The notes: generated by a model not told the origin, from the letters alone. A stretch of DNA of 37,607 nt from Actinomyces sp. ZJ308 (GCF_011752065.1 NZ_JAAIJY010000033.1:1-37607), one strand, 5' to 3'; positions 7,741 through 17,114 are shown, numbered from the stretch's first letter. Made by a program: numbers and translations.

Positions 7741-7790
7741 CCGGGGCGACAGTACGCCTGAGCCGTTCGGCTCACGCGTCGTCGCCCCGG
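7741..7790 (+). terminator. Two-tier hairpin between binding-protein and permease genes (attenuator or processing stem)
   Basis: CCGGGGCGAC (7741-7750) pairs exactly with GTCGCCCCGG (7781-7790), and inside it TGAGCCG (7759-7765) pairs with CGGCTCA (7768-7774) around a TT loop. Such a structure would let the binding protein be made in excess over the permeases by partial termination or 3'-end protection. This role is inferred from known sugar-ABC operons. Confidence 0.55.
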
Positions 7791-7846
7791 CGGGAGCCCC
7801 GGTACCCGGCCGCTCCGGCGGGTGCCGGTCGCACCTCGAGGCAGAT

Positions 7847-8692
7847 ATGACCAAGGCACTGAAAAAGTTCTTCCCAGTATTCGCGGGGCCGACCCTGTTG
7901 GCCTTCATGATCGCGTTCATCGTCCCCTTCTTCATGGGGCTCTATCTCTCCTTCACCAAGTTCAGCACCCTGACCAATGCCCGCTTCGTGGGCACCGACA
8001 ACTACGCCAGGGCCCTGGGGGAGCGCAGCGACTTCCCGCAGGCGCTTGTGTTCACAGCCGTCGTCTCGGTCATCTCGATCATCACGGTGAACCTGGGCGC
8101 CTTCGCCCTGGCCTACTTCCTGACCCGCAAGCTGCGCGGCACCAACTTCTTCCGTGCCGTCTTCTTCATGCCCAACCTCATCGGCGGCATCGTCCTGGGC
8201 TACACCTGGCAGGTGATGCTCAACGCGATCCTCCAGCGCTGGGACCAGACGATCGTCAACGACTGGCGACTGGGCCTGGCCGGCCTGGTCATGCTCGTCA
8301 ACTGGCAGCTCATGGGCTACATGATGGTCATCTACATCGCCGGCCTGCAGAACGTGCCGCCCGAGCTCATCGAGGCCTCCCAGATCGACGGCGCCGGCCG
8401 CTGGCAGACGCTGCGCAACGTGACGCTGCCGATGATCATGCCCTCGATCACCATCTGCCTGTTCCTCACCCTGGCCAACACCTTCAAGATGTACGACCAG
8501 AACCTCGCCCTGACCAACGGGGCCCCGGCCAAGCAGACCCAGATGGCCGCACTCAGCATCGTCAACACGATGTACAAGAAGATCGGCCAGGAGGGCGTCG
8601 CCCAGGCCGAGGCCGTCATCTTCTTCCTCATCGTCGCCGCCATCGCGCTCATCCAGCTGCGCGCCACTCGTTCCAAGGAGGTTGACGCGTGA
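7847..8692 (+). CDS. Sugar ABC transporter permease, MalF type
   Basis: This 281-residue integral membrane protein has about six TM helices (first at about 14-38, others near 67-93, 103-125, 143-167, 200-222 and 254-272). The cytoplasmic EAA loop that docks with the ATPase is EASQIDGAG at 176-184 followed by LPMIMPS. This is the first of two permeases of a CUT1 importer. The start has only a weak GAGG ribosome binding site at 7838-7841. The stop overlaps the start of the second permease by 4 nt. No ATP-binding gene follows, so a shared ATPase (MsiK/UgpC type) encoded elsewhere is presumed. Confidence 0.92.
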   Translation: MTKALKKFFPVFAGPTLLAFMIAFIVPFFMGLYLSFTKFSTLTNARFVGTDNYARALGERSDFPQALVFTAVVSVISIITVNLGAFALAYFLTRKLRGTNFFRAVFFMPNLIGGIVLGYTWQVMLNAILQRWDQTIVNDWRLGLAGLVMLVNWQLMGYMMVIYIAGLQNVPPELIEASQIDGAGRWQTLRNVTLPMIMPSITICLFLTLANTFKMYDQNLALTNGAPAKQTQMAALSIVNTMYKKIGQEGVAQAEAVIFFLIVAAIALIQLRATRSKEVDA

Positions 8693-9594
8693 GCACCGCC
8701 GTCCAGACCCAGGCTCCCGGATCCGCCGCCCCCGCCCGTAAGACGAACCGGAGGGCCCCCCGGCACACACCCGGTCAGAACGCGCTCGTGGGACTGCTGG
8801 CAGTCCTGGCCCTCGTATGGGTCATCCCCCTGGCCTTCATCCTCATCAACTCCTTCAAGGGCAAGTTCTACATCTCCGACAGCCCCTTCGCCCTGCCGAC
8901 CGCCAAGACCTTCGCCGGCCTGGACAACTACGCCACCGGCCTGGCCCTGTCCGGCTTCGCCAGCGCCATGGGCTGGTCGCTGTTCATCACCGTGGGCTCC
9001 GTCGTCGTCATCGTCTTCCTGACGGCGATGACCGCCTACTACATCACCCGCATCAAGACCTGGTGGACCTCGGCGATCTACTACGCCTTCGCCTTCTCCA
9101 TGATCGCGCCCTTCCAGATGGTCATGTTCCCCACCGTCAAGGTCGCCGACCTCCTCGGCCTGGCCACGCCCTGGGGCATGATCGTCCTCTACCTCGGTTT
9201 CGGCGGCGGGCTGTCCGTCTTCCTGTTCGCCGGCTTCATCAAGTCCATCCCCATGGAGATCGAGGAGGCCGCCTACATGGATGGCTGCTCCCCGCTGCAG
9301 ACCTACTTCAAGGTGGTCATGCCGCTGCTCAAGCCGACGGCGGTCACGGTGGCGATCCTCAACGCCATGTGGGTGTGGAACGACTTCCTCCTGCCCAACC
9401 TCGTTATCGGCCAGGACGAGCGCTACAAGACGATCCCGATCGTCATCCAGTCGCTCGTCGGTTCCAACGGAAACCGCGACATGGGCGCCCAGATGGCCAT
9501 GCTCGTCTTCGCCATCGTCCCGATCGTGGCCTTCTACCTCTTCGGTCAGAAGCACATCATCGAGGGCGTGGCCGCGGGCGCGGTCAAGGGCTGA
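8689..9594 (+). CDS. Sugar ABC transporter permease, MalG type
   Basis: This 301-residue membrane protein forms a heterodimer with the preceding permease. It has a 28-residue polar Ala/Pro/Arg-rich N-terminus, a first TM helix at about 32-55, the NSFK segment (54-57) typical of MalG-like proteins after TM1, and the EAA loop EEAAYMDGCSP at 192-202 followed by VMPLLKPT. The late MWVWNDFLLPNL segment is also characteristic of carbohydrate permeases. The GTG start at 8689 overlaps the previous stop (GTGA), with AAGGAGG at 8675-8681 as ribosome binding site. The gene ends the operon before a strong terminator. Confidence 0.93.
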   Translation: MSTAVQTQAPGSAAPARKTNRRAPRHTPGQNALVGLLAVLALVWVIPLAFILINSFKGKFYISDSPFALPTAKTFAGLDNYATGLALSGFASAMGWSLFITVGSVVVIVFLTAMTAYYITRIKTWWTSAIYYAFAFSMIAPFQMVMFPTVKVADLLGLATPWGMIVLYLGFGGGLSVFLFAGFIKSIPMEIEEAAYMDGCSPLQTYFKVVMPLLKPTAVTVAILNAMWVWNDFLLPNLVIGQDERYKTIPIVIQSLVGSNGNRDMGAQMAMLVFAIVPIVAFYLFGQKHIIEGVAAGAVKG

Positions 9595-9616
9595 TGCCCG
9601 CACCGGAGTCCTGAAC

Positions 9617-9660
9617 CGGGCGGTTCCCGATGCCCCGCCGTGGGCGTCGGGAACCGCCCG
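9617..9660 (+). terminator. Terminator of the sugar ABC operon
   Basis: A perfect 14-bp stem, CGGGCGGTTCCCGA (9617-9630) with TCGGGAACCGCCCG (9647-9660), has a 16-nt loop and lies 23 nt after the last permease. Confidence 0.75.
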
Positions 9661-9707
9661 TATCATTCCCATCCGCTACTGCACGAGCCCAGCCAGAAGG
9701 AGATCCC

Positions 9708-10403
9708 GTGGCCCTGTTCCCCGGCCCCGACAGCCCCGCCTACCGAGCCTGGTCCGCAGTGGCCGACGTCGTCATCCTCAACGCCCTGACGCTGGCCGGA
9801 TGCCTGCCGGTGGTGACGGCCGGTGCCTCCCTGACGGCCTGCGCCCGCGTGGCCGGCCAGATGGCGGCCGACGACGCCCCGGCGGTCCTGGCCACCTGGT
9901 GGCGCTCCTTCCGTCTCAACCTGCGCCAGTCCCTGGCCTGGTGGCTGCCGGTGCTCGTACTGGCGGCCCTGGGAGCCTGGGAGTACCTGGTTCTGGCCGA
10001 CGGCGTCCCGGCTGACCAGTACGCCGGTCAGCCGGGCGACCTGGGCAGTGCGACCGGTGCGGTGTCCGGGCTGGTGCTGGCCGGGGGAGCGCTCCTGGCC
10101 GCGATCCTCATCTGGCTGCTGCCGCTCGCGGCCTTCTTCGACGCCTCGCTCGTCCGGCACCTGTCCAACGCCGCACGGCTCGCCGTCGGGCGCCTGGGGA
10201 TCACGGTCATCTGCCTGGTGATCGTGATCGCACCGGTGGGGGTGCTCTGGGCGCTGCCTTCGATGGGGGCGGCGGTGCTCTGGTTCATGGTCCTCATCGG
10301 CCCGGCCTTCCAGAGCTACCTCATCGCCCTGCTCCAGCGCTCCACCATCGCCGCGCTCGCGGTCGGCGCTCGGACCTCCCCTCACCCGAATCGTCCTCAG
10401 TGA
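9708..10403 (+). CDS. DUF624/YesL-like membrane protein
   Basis: This 231-residue integral membrane protein has about five hydrophobic helices (18-38, 72-97, 120-145, 163-183, 185-205). The segment VVILNALTLAGCLPVVTAGA at 21-40, with a Pro in the first helix followed by a small-residue stretch and SLTAC, is the hallmark of the DUF624 (YesL) family. Members often sit beside carbohydrate ABC importers; their function is unknown. The GTG at 9708 has AAGGAG at 9697-9702 with a 5-nt spacer; it gives a start (ALFPGPDSPAYRAW) typical of the family. It is separated from the permease operon by a terminator, so it probably has its own promoter. Confidence 0.72.
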   Translation: MALFPGPDSPAYRAWSAVADVVILNALTLAGCLPVVTAGASLTACARVAGQMAADDAPAVLATWWRSFRLNLRQSLAWWLPVLVLAALGAWEYLVLADGVPADQYAGQPGDLGSATGAVSGLVLAGGALLAAILIWLLPLAAFFDASLVRHLSNAARLAVGRLGITVICLVIVIAPVGVLWALPSMGAAVLWFMVLIGPAFQSYLIALLQRSTIAALAVGARTSPHPNRPQ

Positions 10404-10445
10404 CCGGGAGGTGAGCGCGACGTGATGCGGCCGGTCGGGCTCCGG

Positions 10446-10451
10446 TAGGGT
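10446..10451 (+). promoter_or_regulatory. Candidate -10 of purA
   Basis: TAGGGT lies 50 nt before the purA ATG. The leader carries AGGGAG at 10491-10496 as ribosome binding site. No clear -35 is visible. Confidence 0.4.
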
Positions 10452-10486
10452 AGAGGACGGTGTGTCCACCGGCACGCCGTCACTGA

Positions 10487-11788
<1,302 letters not shown>

Positions 11789-11793
11789 CAGTG

Positions 11794-12783
11794 TCAGTAG
11801 CCGCCTGGGCCGCTCCAACCTGACGGAGGATATGGTTCGCCGGAAACGGGCGGAACCGAACCGGGCGGCTGCTGATACGGCGGAGCCCCCATGTATCCGG
11901 GACTGCCGGCCACCGGCATCTGTGCCGGGGGATAGGCGCCTTGATACGGATACTGAGGCTGGTAGGGCTGCGGCTGGATGGGGCCGCCCTGCAAGGGGGA
12001 CCCCGGTGAGGCCTGGGCGAACGGTTGGTACGTGGGCCCGACCGCATGGTGGGACTGCTGCGTCAACGCGGCCAGGTACCTTTGCTCTCGGCTCTTCCTG
12101 CTGGCATTGCTGATGAGAGTGATCAGTCCGCCCCCGACCATCGTCAAAACGATCAGGCTGACAACGATCCAGAATCCGGTTCTTACGGATGCATCGGAGT
12201 CAGACCCGGACTGAGATCCAGATGCGGCCTCTGCGGTGTCCTTGCCGCGAGCCTTGTTGTCGTAAAAATCGTCGAACGAGACCTTGTTCTGTTTATCCCC
12301 CTCGACCTTCCCTCCTCCGGCGTCCGTCACCTTTCCGGGGAAGACGGCCGAAAGCGTCACTGAGCTGTTCTTGTCCTCCTCGGAGACGGAGTCGTTGTGG
12401 GTGTCGATGACGTACTCGTCTCCGTCGTGCGTCACGTACTCGTTGCCGGATACTGAGGTGTTGAGGACTGCTTTGCAGGTCGGAGTTCCGTTCTCGGACG
12501 AGAATGTGACCTCGGGCTCTACTGAGCCATTTGAGAAGTTCTCGGCGACGCAGAAGTCCTTGAGGCTCTGTTCGTCGTCAGAGCGTGTGGTGGCCAGGAA
12601 GGTGGTCGTCACCTTGTCATCCGACGTGACGACGATCTCGATATTGACCTTCTCCTCGTCGGTGCTCGCCATGGGAATGGCGGCATTCGCAGAAGTCGCC
12701 ACAGCCGTGAGGAGAACGCCGACGAGACTGAGAATGCTGATGAGGGGTGCTGCTGGAGTGCGCCGAAGAGCGAAGTGGTGCAT
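11794..12783 (-). CDS. LppM-like exported membrane protein, paralogue A
   Basis: From ATG at 12783 the protein has 329 residues: a signal peptide ending near SANA (34), an extracellular domain (about 35-200), one TM helix (203-225) and a 100-residue cytoplasmic tail rich in Pro, Gln, Tyr and Gly (for example PYQPQYPYQGAYP). The domain carries Cys78 and Cys103, the GDEYVID strand at 121-127 and FPGKV at 148-152, shared with the next four genes. This resembles the LppM domain of mycobacteria, named from memory of the FPG...G..V.W pattern. The frame is open to 12873, but the longer start would bury the signal peptide. A TACAAT -10 at 12835-12840 supports 12783. It is the last gene of the array. 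Function unknown. Confidence 0.75.
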   Translation of the reverse strand: MHHFALRRTPAAPLISILSLVGVLLTAVATSANAAIPMASTDEEKVNIEIVVTSDDKVTTTFLATTRSDDEQSLKDFCVAENFSNGSVEPEVTFSSENGTPTCKAVLNTSVSGNEYVTHDGDEYVIDTHNDSVSEEDKNSSVTLSAVFPGKVTDAGGGKVEGDKQNKVSFDDFYDNKARGKDTAEAASGSQSGSDSDASVRTGFWIVVSLIVLTMVGGGLITLISNASRKSREQRYLAALTQQSHHAVGPTYQPFAQASPGSPLQGGPIQPQPYQPQYPYQGAYPPAQMPVAGSPGYMGAPPYQQPPGSVPPVSGEPYPPSGWSGPGGY

Positions 12784-12834
12784 ATGCCGCCTTAAAACCG
12801 CGTGGACGGAGCGTGGGACATCCGATTCCGTGGC

Positions 12835-12840
12835 ATTGTA
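12835..12840 (-). promoter_or_regulatory. -10 box of LppM-like gene A
   Basis: On the minus strand this reads TACAAT, a near-consensus -10 in GC-rich DNA, about 45 nt upstream of the ATG at 12783. It is the only one of the five array genes with a leader; AAGGCGG just before the ATG may serve as ribosome binding site. Confidence 0.45.
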
Positions 12841-12902
12841 TCGGCGGCCCCGAGCGTACTGTATGGACAGCATGTCGCTCAGGGCCGCCGTGGTGGATGT
12901 TG

Positions 12903-13781
12903 TCAGTAGGAGGTCGGTGCGTCCGGCCGGTTGTCAGCAGGGGGCGGAACGGGGCCGGGGTTCGCGGCACCGCCGTGCTCCTGCTGGGCGTATCCCGGGT
13001 CGACTGCGCCCTGGGGCGGCGGGGGCACCGAACCGGGTGCCTGTGCCTGACCGGGGGCAGGAGCCTGAGGCTGCCCGGTTGCATAGCCCGCGGCTCCGGC
13101 CGGGTACGCCTGGTAGGTCTGCTGCTGAGCCATCTTCTTACGATTGTTCAGGTACCAGAAGGCGCCGCCCCCGGCGGCCGCGACCACCAGCACTCCGATG
13201 ATCAGCCAGACCCACGGGAAGGCGGGAGTGTCCTTACCCGTCACCCGGTAGTCGCCGGCCTCATGGAAGGTGACGGTAGTTCCGCTGACCTTGCCGCCGT
13301 CGGAGTTGGTGACGTTTCCGGGGAAGGTCACTGACAGGGTGTAATCCATGTCGTCGTCGGCGCTGGATACGGCGCCGCGTCCGGTGTCGAAGACGTACTC
13401 GTCTCCCACGTGTTCGATGAGTTCACTGCTCTCGGAGATCTTGTCCTTCCCGCTGTAGGTGCAGGTTGGACGTCCCTCGGGTTCCGAGTAGGTCGCCTTG
13501 GCCTTATCCCAGGCGCCTGACCCGCTCGAACCCTCGCAGCTCTTCTTCAAGTCGTCTGATGACGTCGAGGAGTCCTTTTTGTTTCGTGTGACGCTCATCT
13601 TGTAGTCGTAGGTGTCGTCCTTGTTGATAGTGACGGCAATGGTGAAGGCACCTCGGCTGTCCTGATCCTTGGCGGTGGACGTCAGTGCGTTGCCCGTAGG
13701 GGAGACGAGTGTGAGAGATGCGAGGAGTGGGAGGAATGCCAGTGCGCTCAGGGTACGGCGCAGGGGAGTAGTTGCTGCCAT
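12903..13781 (-). CDS. LppM-like exported membrane protein, paralogue B
   Basis: This 292-residue protein has the same plan as its neighbours: signal peptide (1-32), extracellular domain with Cys82 and Cys107, GDEYVFDTG at 126-134, FPGNV at 153-157 and GTTVTF at 167-172, TM helix at 189-211, a basic stop-transfer (NNRKK), and an 80-residue tail rich in Pro, Gln, Ala and Gly (PAPGQAQAPGSVPPPPQGA). The cysteines probably form a disulphide outside the cell. ATG at 13781 follows TAGGGT by exactly 6 nt and has no ribosome binding site, so a leaderless mRNA is likely. A 30-bp near-perfect palindrome covers this promoter. Function unknown; possibly an envelope receptor or scaffold. Confidence 0.75.
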   Translation of the reverse strand: MAATTPLRRTLSALAFLPLLASLTLVSPTGNALTSTAKDQDSRGAFTIAVTINKDDTYDYKMSVTRNKKDSSTSSDDLKKSCEGSSGSGAWDKAKATYSEPEGRPTCTYSGKDKISESSELIEHVGDEYVFDTGRGAVSSADDDMDYTLSVTFPGNVTNSDGGKVSGTTVTFHEAGDYRVTGKDTPAFPWVWLIIGVLVVAAAGGGAFWYLNNRKKMAQQQTYQAYPAGAAGYATGQPQAPAPGQAQAPGSVPPPPQGAVDPGYAQQEHGGAANPGPVPPPADNRPDAPTSY

Positions 13782-13783
13782 GA

Positions 13784-13813
13784 TCTCACCCTAGACGATC
13801 GTCGAGGGTGAGA
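13784..13813. promoter_or_regulatory. 30-bp palindrome overlapping the promoter of LppM-like gene B
   Basis: The segment equals its own reverse complement except for one mismatched pair (positions 13793 and 13804), with GACGATCGTC at the centre and CTCACCCT/AGGGTGAG arms. It contains the -10 hexamer (minus-strand TAGGGT at 13788-13793), so a bound protein would block transcription. None of the four sister promoters has this palindrome. Confidence 0.6.
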
Positions 13814-13890
13814 CGGCTGGATGGACGATGGTAATCAGCCGGAATTCCCCGTAGTAACGGAGTGAATCATCAGATGACCGAGAAGAAGTA

Positions 13891-13922
13891 GTGGCCCCGG
13901 AGTCGCAGGACTCCGGGGCCAC
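13891..13922 (-). terminator. Terminator of LppM-like gene C
   Basis: GTGGCCCCGGAGTC (13891-13904) and GACTCCGGGGCCAC (13909-13922) form a perfect 14-bp stem with a 4-nt loop, 26 nt past the stop codon of gene C. On the minus strand it is followed by a pyrimidine-rich TACTTCTTCTC. Confidence 0.8.
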
Positions 13923-13947
13923 GATGGCAAGTGGTACGGGGTGGGTG

Positions 13948-14808
13948 TCAGTAGGTGCCTTGTCCGGACTGGCCGGTGCCGTAAGGAGGCTGACCCGGCT
14001 GCTGCGGGACCTGGGGGGTGCCGTAGCCGGCCTGCTGGTCGGGCTGGGGCTGGGGGGTGCCATAGCCGGCCTGCTGGTCGGGCTGGGCCGGGAAGGGCTG
14101 GTTCGGGTCGTAGCCCTGAACGGGTGTCCCATAGGCGGGCTGGCCCCGGTTCTTCTTGCTGCGGGTGATGAAGAAGGCTGCGGCGCCACCGCCGATCACT
14201 GCCAGAACGCCCACGCCGACGAGGATCCAGACCCACATCGGGGTCGATCCATCACTGCCTTTGACGGTGTGCGTATCGATGTCGGTGAAGGTGACCTTGT
14301 TGCCGTCGACCTTGCCACCGTCGGCATCGGTGACCTTACCGGGGAAGGTAATGGTCTGAGTGACGTCAACCTCACTGGCGGAGCCGGCATTGTCGCTGCC
14401 GATCTTGACGACGTACTCATTGCCCTCGTGCTTGATCTGACCGTTGCTGTCCTTGATGGGGCCGGACCCTTCGAGGGTGCAGACAGCAGTGTCTCCATCC
14501 TCCTTGAAACTGGCTTTGACGTCAGAGCCACCGATCCCTGCACCGGAGAGGGAGTCGGAGTCGCAGTTGTTCTCGTTGAAAATGCCGAGACCGGTGGAAT
14601 CGTTGACAACGATCTTGAATGAGTAGGTGTCATCCGATTTGACCACGACGTCTGATGTGAACTTTATCTGGGAGGCGGGGTTGTCGGCCAGCGGAGCGGC
14701 GTGCCCGGGGGTCCCGACCAGGGCGAGAGGGGCGGACAGGGTAAGGGCGGCAAGAGCCGTCAACACGGAGAAGGGCGCGGGGATGCGGCGCGCGATGGCA
14801 GATGTCAT
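13948..14808 (-). CDS. LppM-like exported membrane protein, paralogue C
   Basis: From ATG at 14808 the product has 286 residues: signal peptide ending GTPGHA (37), extracellular domain with Cys82 and Cys110, GNEYVVKIG at 129-137, FPGKVTDADGGKVDGNKVTF at 155-174, TM helix at 191-213, basic SKKNRG, and a tail with a duplicated QPDQQAGYGTPQ unit followed by Pro/Gln/Gly-rich sequence. The frame is open upstream to 15516, but that part is out-of-phase sequence of the next gene. ATG 14808 follows TACTGT by 6 nt with no ribosome binding site, which settles the start. Function unknown; the tail repeats suggest a disordered cytoplasmic interaction segment. Confidence 0.75.
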   Translation of the reverse strand: MTSAIARRIPAPFSVLTALAALTLSAPLALVGTPGHAAPLADNPASQIKFTSDVVVKSDDTYSFKIVVNDSTGLGIFNENNCDSDSLSGAGIGGSDVKASFKEDGDTAVCTLEGSGPIKDSNGQIKHEGNEYVVKIGSDNAGSASEVDVTQTITFPGKVTDADGGKVDGNKVTFTDIDTHTVKGSDGSTPMWVWILVGVGVLAVIGGGAAAFFITRSKKNRGQPAYGTPVQGYDPNQPFPAQPDQQAGYGTPQPQPDQQAGYGTPQVPQQPGQPPYGTGQSGQGTY

Positions 14809-14814
14809 ACCCCC

Positions 14815-14820
14815 ACAGTA
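14815..14820 (-). promoter_or_regulatory. Leaderless-type -10 of LppM-like gene C
   Basis: On the minus strand TACTGT is followed by 6 nt and ATG at 14808. Confidence 0.45.
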
Positions 14821-14990
14821 ACGGTTTCGACGCCGGGTTGTAACCGGATCCTCATGGGGACCGCTCTCCCGCATGTGACCTGTCACTGGGGCTGCTGCGG
14901 AGGGGGCCGGCTGCCGTGCTGCTGGGGTGCGTGGGAGGGGGAGGGCGGGTAGGGTCCGTTGACCGTGCCGCAGGGAGAGCAAGGCGGTGA

Positions 14991-15010
14991 CGGCTGCGCG
15001 GCGGCAGCCG
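14991..15010 (-). terminator. Hairpin after LppM-like gene D
   Basis: CGGCTGC (14991-14997) pairs with GCAGCCG (15004-15010) around a 6-nt loop, immediately after the stop codon of gene D. Confidence 0.4.
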
Positions 15011-15011
15011 G

Positions 15012-16094
15012 CTATCCGCCCTGGTAAGGCGGGTAGGACTGTACGCCCTGACCCCCGGTGCGCTCCTGCGGTGGCCGGAAGTCCGCGTGCCCGTGTCCCT
15101 CCTGGTAGGGCGTCTGCGTGTACCCGGGACCCCCGGCCCCGGGCGCGTAGAGTCCGTTGCCGTTCTGGGGCCCGTAGATGCCGGGGCCGGCCGAGTAGCT
15201 CGCGTCTTGAGGAGGAAAGACGCCGGCGCCCGGGCCGGGCTCGACGTACGGGGAGTAGCCGGCCTGAAGATCGGCGACGGGATAGGGCTGGGTCGGTCCC
15301 GACGTCGGCGGCTGGGTTCCGGGCAGTGGAGACTGGTACGGGCCGCTGATGTAGACGTCCGATGGGATCGTGCCGGAGGCTGTGGCCTCCTGAGGGGCCT
15401 CGCCGTACGGGAACGCAGGATTCATCCGCTGGGTTCGGCGAACCCTCAGAAGGTAGAGCATGACACCCGCGATGATGAGGAGGACGATGCCTCCGGCCAC
15501 GGCAACCATCCACCACCGCAGCTGGAACGTGCCGTCCTCACCCTCGGCGTGAAGACCGTCGGAGCTCTCCAGTGCATCGTCCCAGGTGACCTTGTTGCCG
15601 TCGTTCCTGCCGTTGGACTTCGTCACCTCACCGGGGAAGGTCACGGACACGGAGACCTTGGTGTTGCCCCCGATGTTCTGGGAGGAGAACTGAGGGTTCT
15701 TCGAGCTGAGCTTGCTCAGAGAGCCGGGGGACAGATCGAAGATGTACTGCCTGTCCTTGTGCCTGATCGTCCACGTGTCGGTCTGAAGCTTGCTGAGCGG
15801 GACCGCCTTGGCAGTGACCTGGCACGCCGGATGGTCATTGTGGGACGTGAAGCTGTAGGTCGCCTCGACGCCTTCAGGCAGTGGGGTCGATGTCCGCAGA
15901 TCCTTCTCGGTGCAGTTCTCCTTGGTGATGAGCCGCAGGTCGGAGGAGTCCCACATGATGTAGGTCAGGTCGGCGGTCTCATTGTCGTGGATGACGAAGT
16001 CGTAGCGGACTCCGCAGCCGGCCAGGATCAGGGTGAGGGCGGCCAGCGCCGCCCAGGCCACAGGCCGTGGAACGTTGCGGGAGGCATGATTCAT
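15012..16094 (-). CDS. LppM-like lipoprotein with TM helix, paralogue D
   Basis: This 360-residue protein begins with a lipoprotein signal (LAGC, Cys27). The extracellular domain has Cys61 and Cys91, DRQYIFDLS at 114-122, FPGEV at 153-157 and GNKVTWDD at 166-173, followed by WWMV and a TM helix (194-216), basic RVRRTQR, and the longest tail of the family (about 140 residues) with many Tyr, Pro and Gly. It has both a lipid anchor and a TM helix, so the domain would be held to the membrane at both ends. ATG at 16094 follows TAGACT by 6 nt. The GVRYDF start of the mature protein is the closest to DUF3153/LppM proteins known elsewhere. Function unknown. Confidence 0.78.
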   Translation of the reverse strand: MNHASRNVPRPVAWAALAALTLILAGCGVRYDFVIHDNETADLTYIMWDSSDLRLITKENCTEKDLRTSTPLPEGVEATYSFTSHNDHPACQVTAKAVPLSKLQTDTWTIRHKDRQYIFDLSPGSLSKLSSKNPQFSSQNIGGNTKVSVSVTFPGEVTKSNGRNDGNKVTWDDALESSDGLHAEGEDGTFQLRWWMVAVAGGIVLLIIAGVMLYLLRVRRTQRMNPAFPYGEAPQEATASGTIPSDVYISGPYQSPLPGTQPPTSGPTQPYPVADLQAGYSPYVEPGPGAGVFPPQDASYSAGPGIYGPQNGNGLYAPGAGGPGYTQTPYQEGHGHADFRPPQERTGGQGVQSYPPYQGG

Positions 16095-16100
16095 GCGTCG

Positions 16101-16106
16101 AGTCTA
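16101..16106 (-). promoter_or_regulatory. Leaderless-type -10 of LppM-like gene D
   Basis: On the minus strand TAGACT, preceded by ATT, is followed by 6 nt and ATG at 16094. Confidence 0.5.
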
Positions 16107-16119
16107 AATCGGGGTCGTT

Positions 16120-16170
16120 GCCGCCCGGGAGTACTGGAGTATCTGTCCGATCCGCTCGGCCCCGGGCGGC
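16120..16170 (-). terminator. Inverted repeat between LppM-like genes E and D
   Basis: GCCGCCCGGG (16120-16129) and CCCGGGCGGC (16161-16170) are exact complements, 31 nt apart. It lies after gene E on the minus strand and just upstream of the gene D promoter, so it may insulate the two genes. Confidence 0.4.
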
Positions 16171-16265
16171 TTGCCCGAGGACGTACGTGATCCGGGCTCC
16201 CCAGTGACCCAGTGACGCGGCATGTCGGTGGGTGGTGCTCCACGTCGTCGGCGGTTGCTCCCCCA

Positions 16266-17108
16266 TTACTCCTCTTGTTTCTCACGGGTGCGCCGTCTGA
16301 GCGTTGCACGTCCCGCGGCCCGTCGCCGCATCACGCCTGCGGCCAGGACTCCGCCGAGCAGCACCAGGCCCGCGGTGAGCCAGACGCTGGTGCGACTCCA
16401 CCAGGACACGCCTCGGGAGTCCTGGGCGTAGCCCGAGGCACTGACTCCCTTGGCCACGGTGTCGGGGTCGTCCCAGGTGACCGTGGTGCCTGAGACCTTT
16501 CCTCCACCGGATTGAGTCACCGCGCCGGGGAAGGTGATGGAGACCTTGGTGTCGACGACGCCCCTGAAGGAGGTGCTGCTCGGCTGCGGCTCTCCCTGAC
16601 CACCTGACGGATCGGCGGTCGCCTCCGGTGCCGCTCCAGGCGCCCCCGCTGCGCCGTCGGCTCCGCCGGAGTCCTGCGGGTCGAGCGAGAGCGGCTGGAT
16701 CGTCACCTTGTAGACGTCGCCGTCGCGCACGACGATGGTGTTCGGCTCGGCCTCCGCGGCCTGGGGGACCTTGACGCCGCTGATGCTCACCGAGCAGCCA
16801 GGACCGTCGTCACCGGTGAGAGGCTCGGCCTTGACCGTGGTGCCCGCGGGCACGCCCAGGGCGGTGGGATCGGAGTAGGCGGAGCAGTCGGGGGCCTTGT
16901 CCTGGGGGAAGATGGTTCCGGTCGTGTCCCGCATCTCCAGGGCGACGTCGTAGCTGCCCTGGGGGCTGATGGTCATGTCCATGTGGGCGGTGCAGGCGGT
17001 CAGTCCCAGGCAGGAGAAGGCCACCAGCGCCGGGCGCGCCAGTGGGCGGAGCCGGGGGCGCATGACGGTGTGCGTGGGGCAGGACGCGGGCGATGACGCG
17101 ACGGACAT
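16266..17108 (-). CDS. LppM-like lipoprotein with TM helix, paralogue E
   Basis: This 280-residue protein has a lipobox LTAC with Cys39, an extracellular domain with Cys75 and Cys105, GDVYKVTIQ at 130-138, a 35-residue Ala/Pro/Gly-rich insertion (about 145-180) before the FPGAV motif (193-197), GTTVTWDD at 207-214, WWSRTSVW and a TM helix at 241-260. Unlike the other four it ends soon after the helix in a basic RRR...TREKQEE and has no Pro/Tyr tail. ATG at 17108 is supported by TAGCGT 6 nt upstream; a second ATG at 17063 would give a more usual signal-peptide length. Function unknown. Confidence 0.75.
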   Translation of the reverse strand: MSVASSPASCPTHTVMRPRLRPLARPALVAFSCLGLTACTAHMDMTISPQGSYDVALEMRDTTGTIFPQDKAPDCSAYSDPTALGVPAGTTVKAEPLTGDDGPGCSVSISGVKVPQAAEAEPNTIVVRDGDVYKVTIQPLSLDPQDSGGADGAAGAPGAAPEATADPSGGQGEPQPSSTSFRGVVDTKVSITFPGAVTQSGGGKVSGTTVTWDDPDTVAKGVSASGYAQDSRGVSWWSRTSVWLTAGLVLLGGVLAAGVMRRRAAGRATLRRRTREKQEE

Positions 17109-17114
17109 GCGGGC

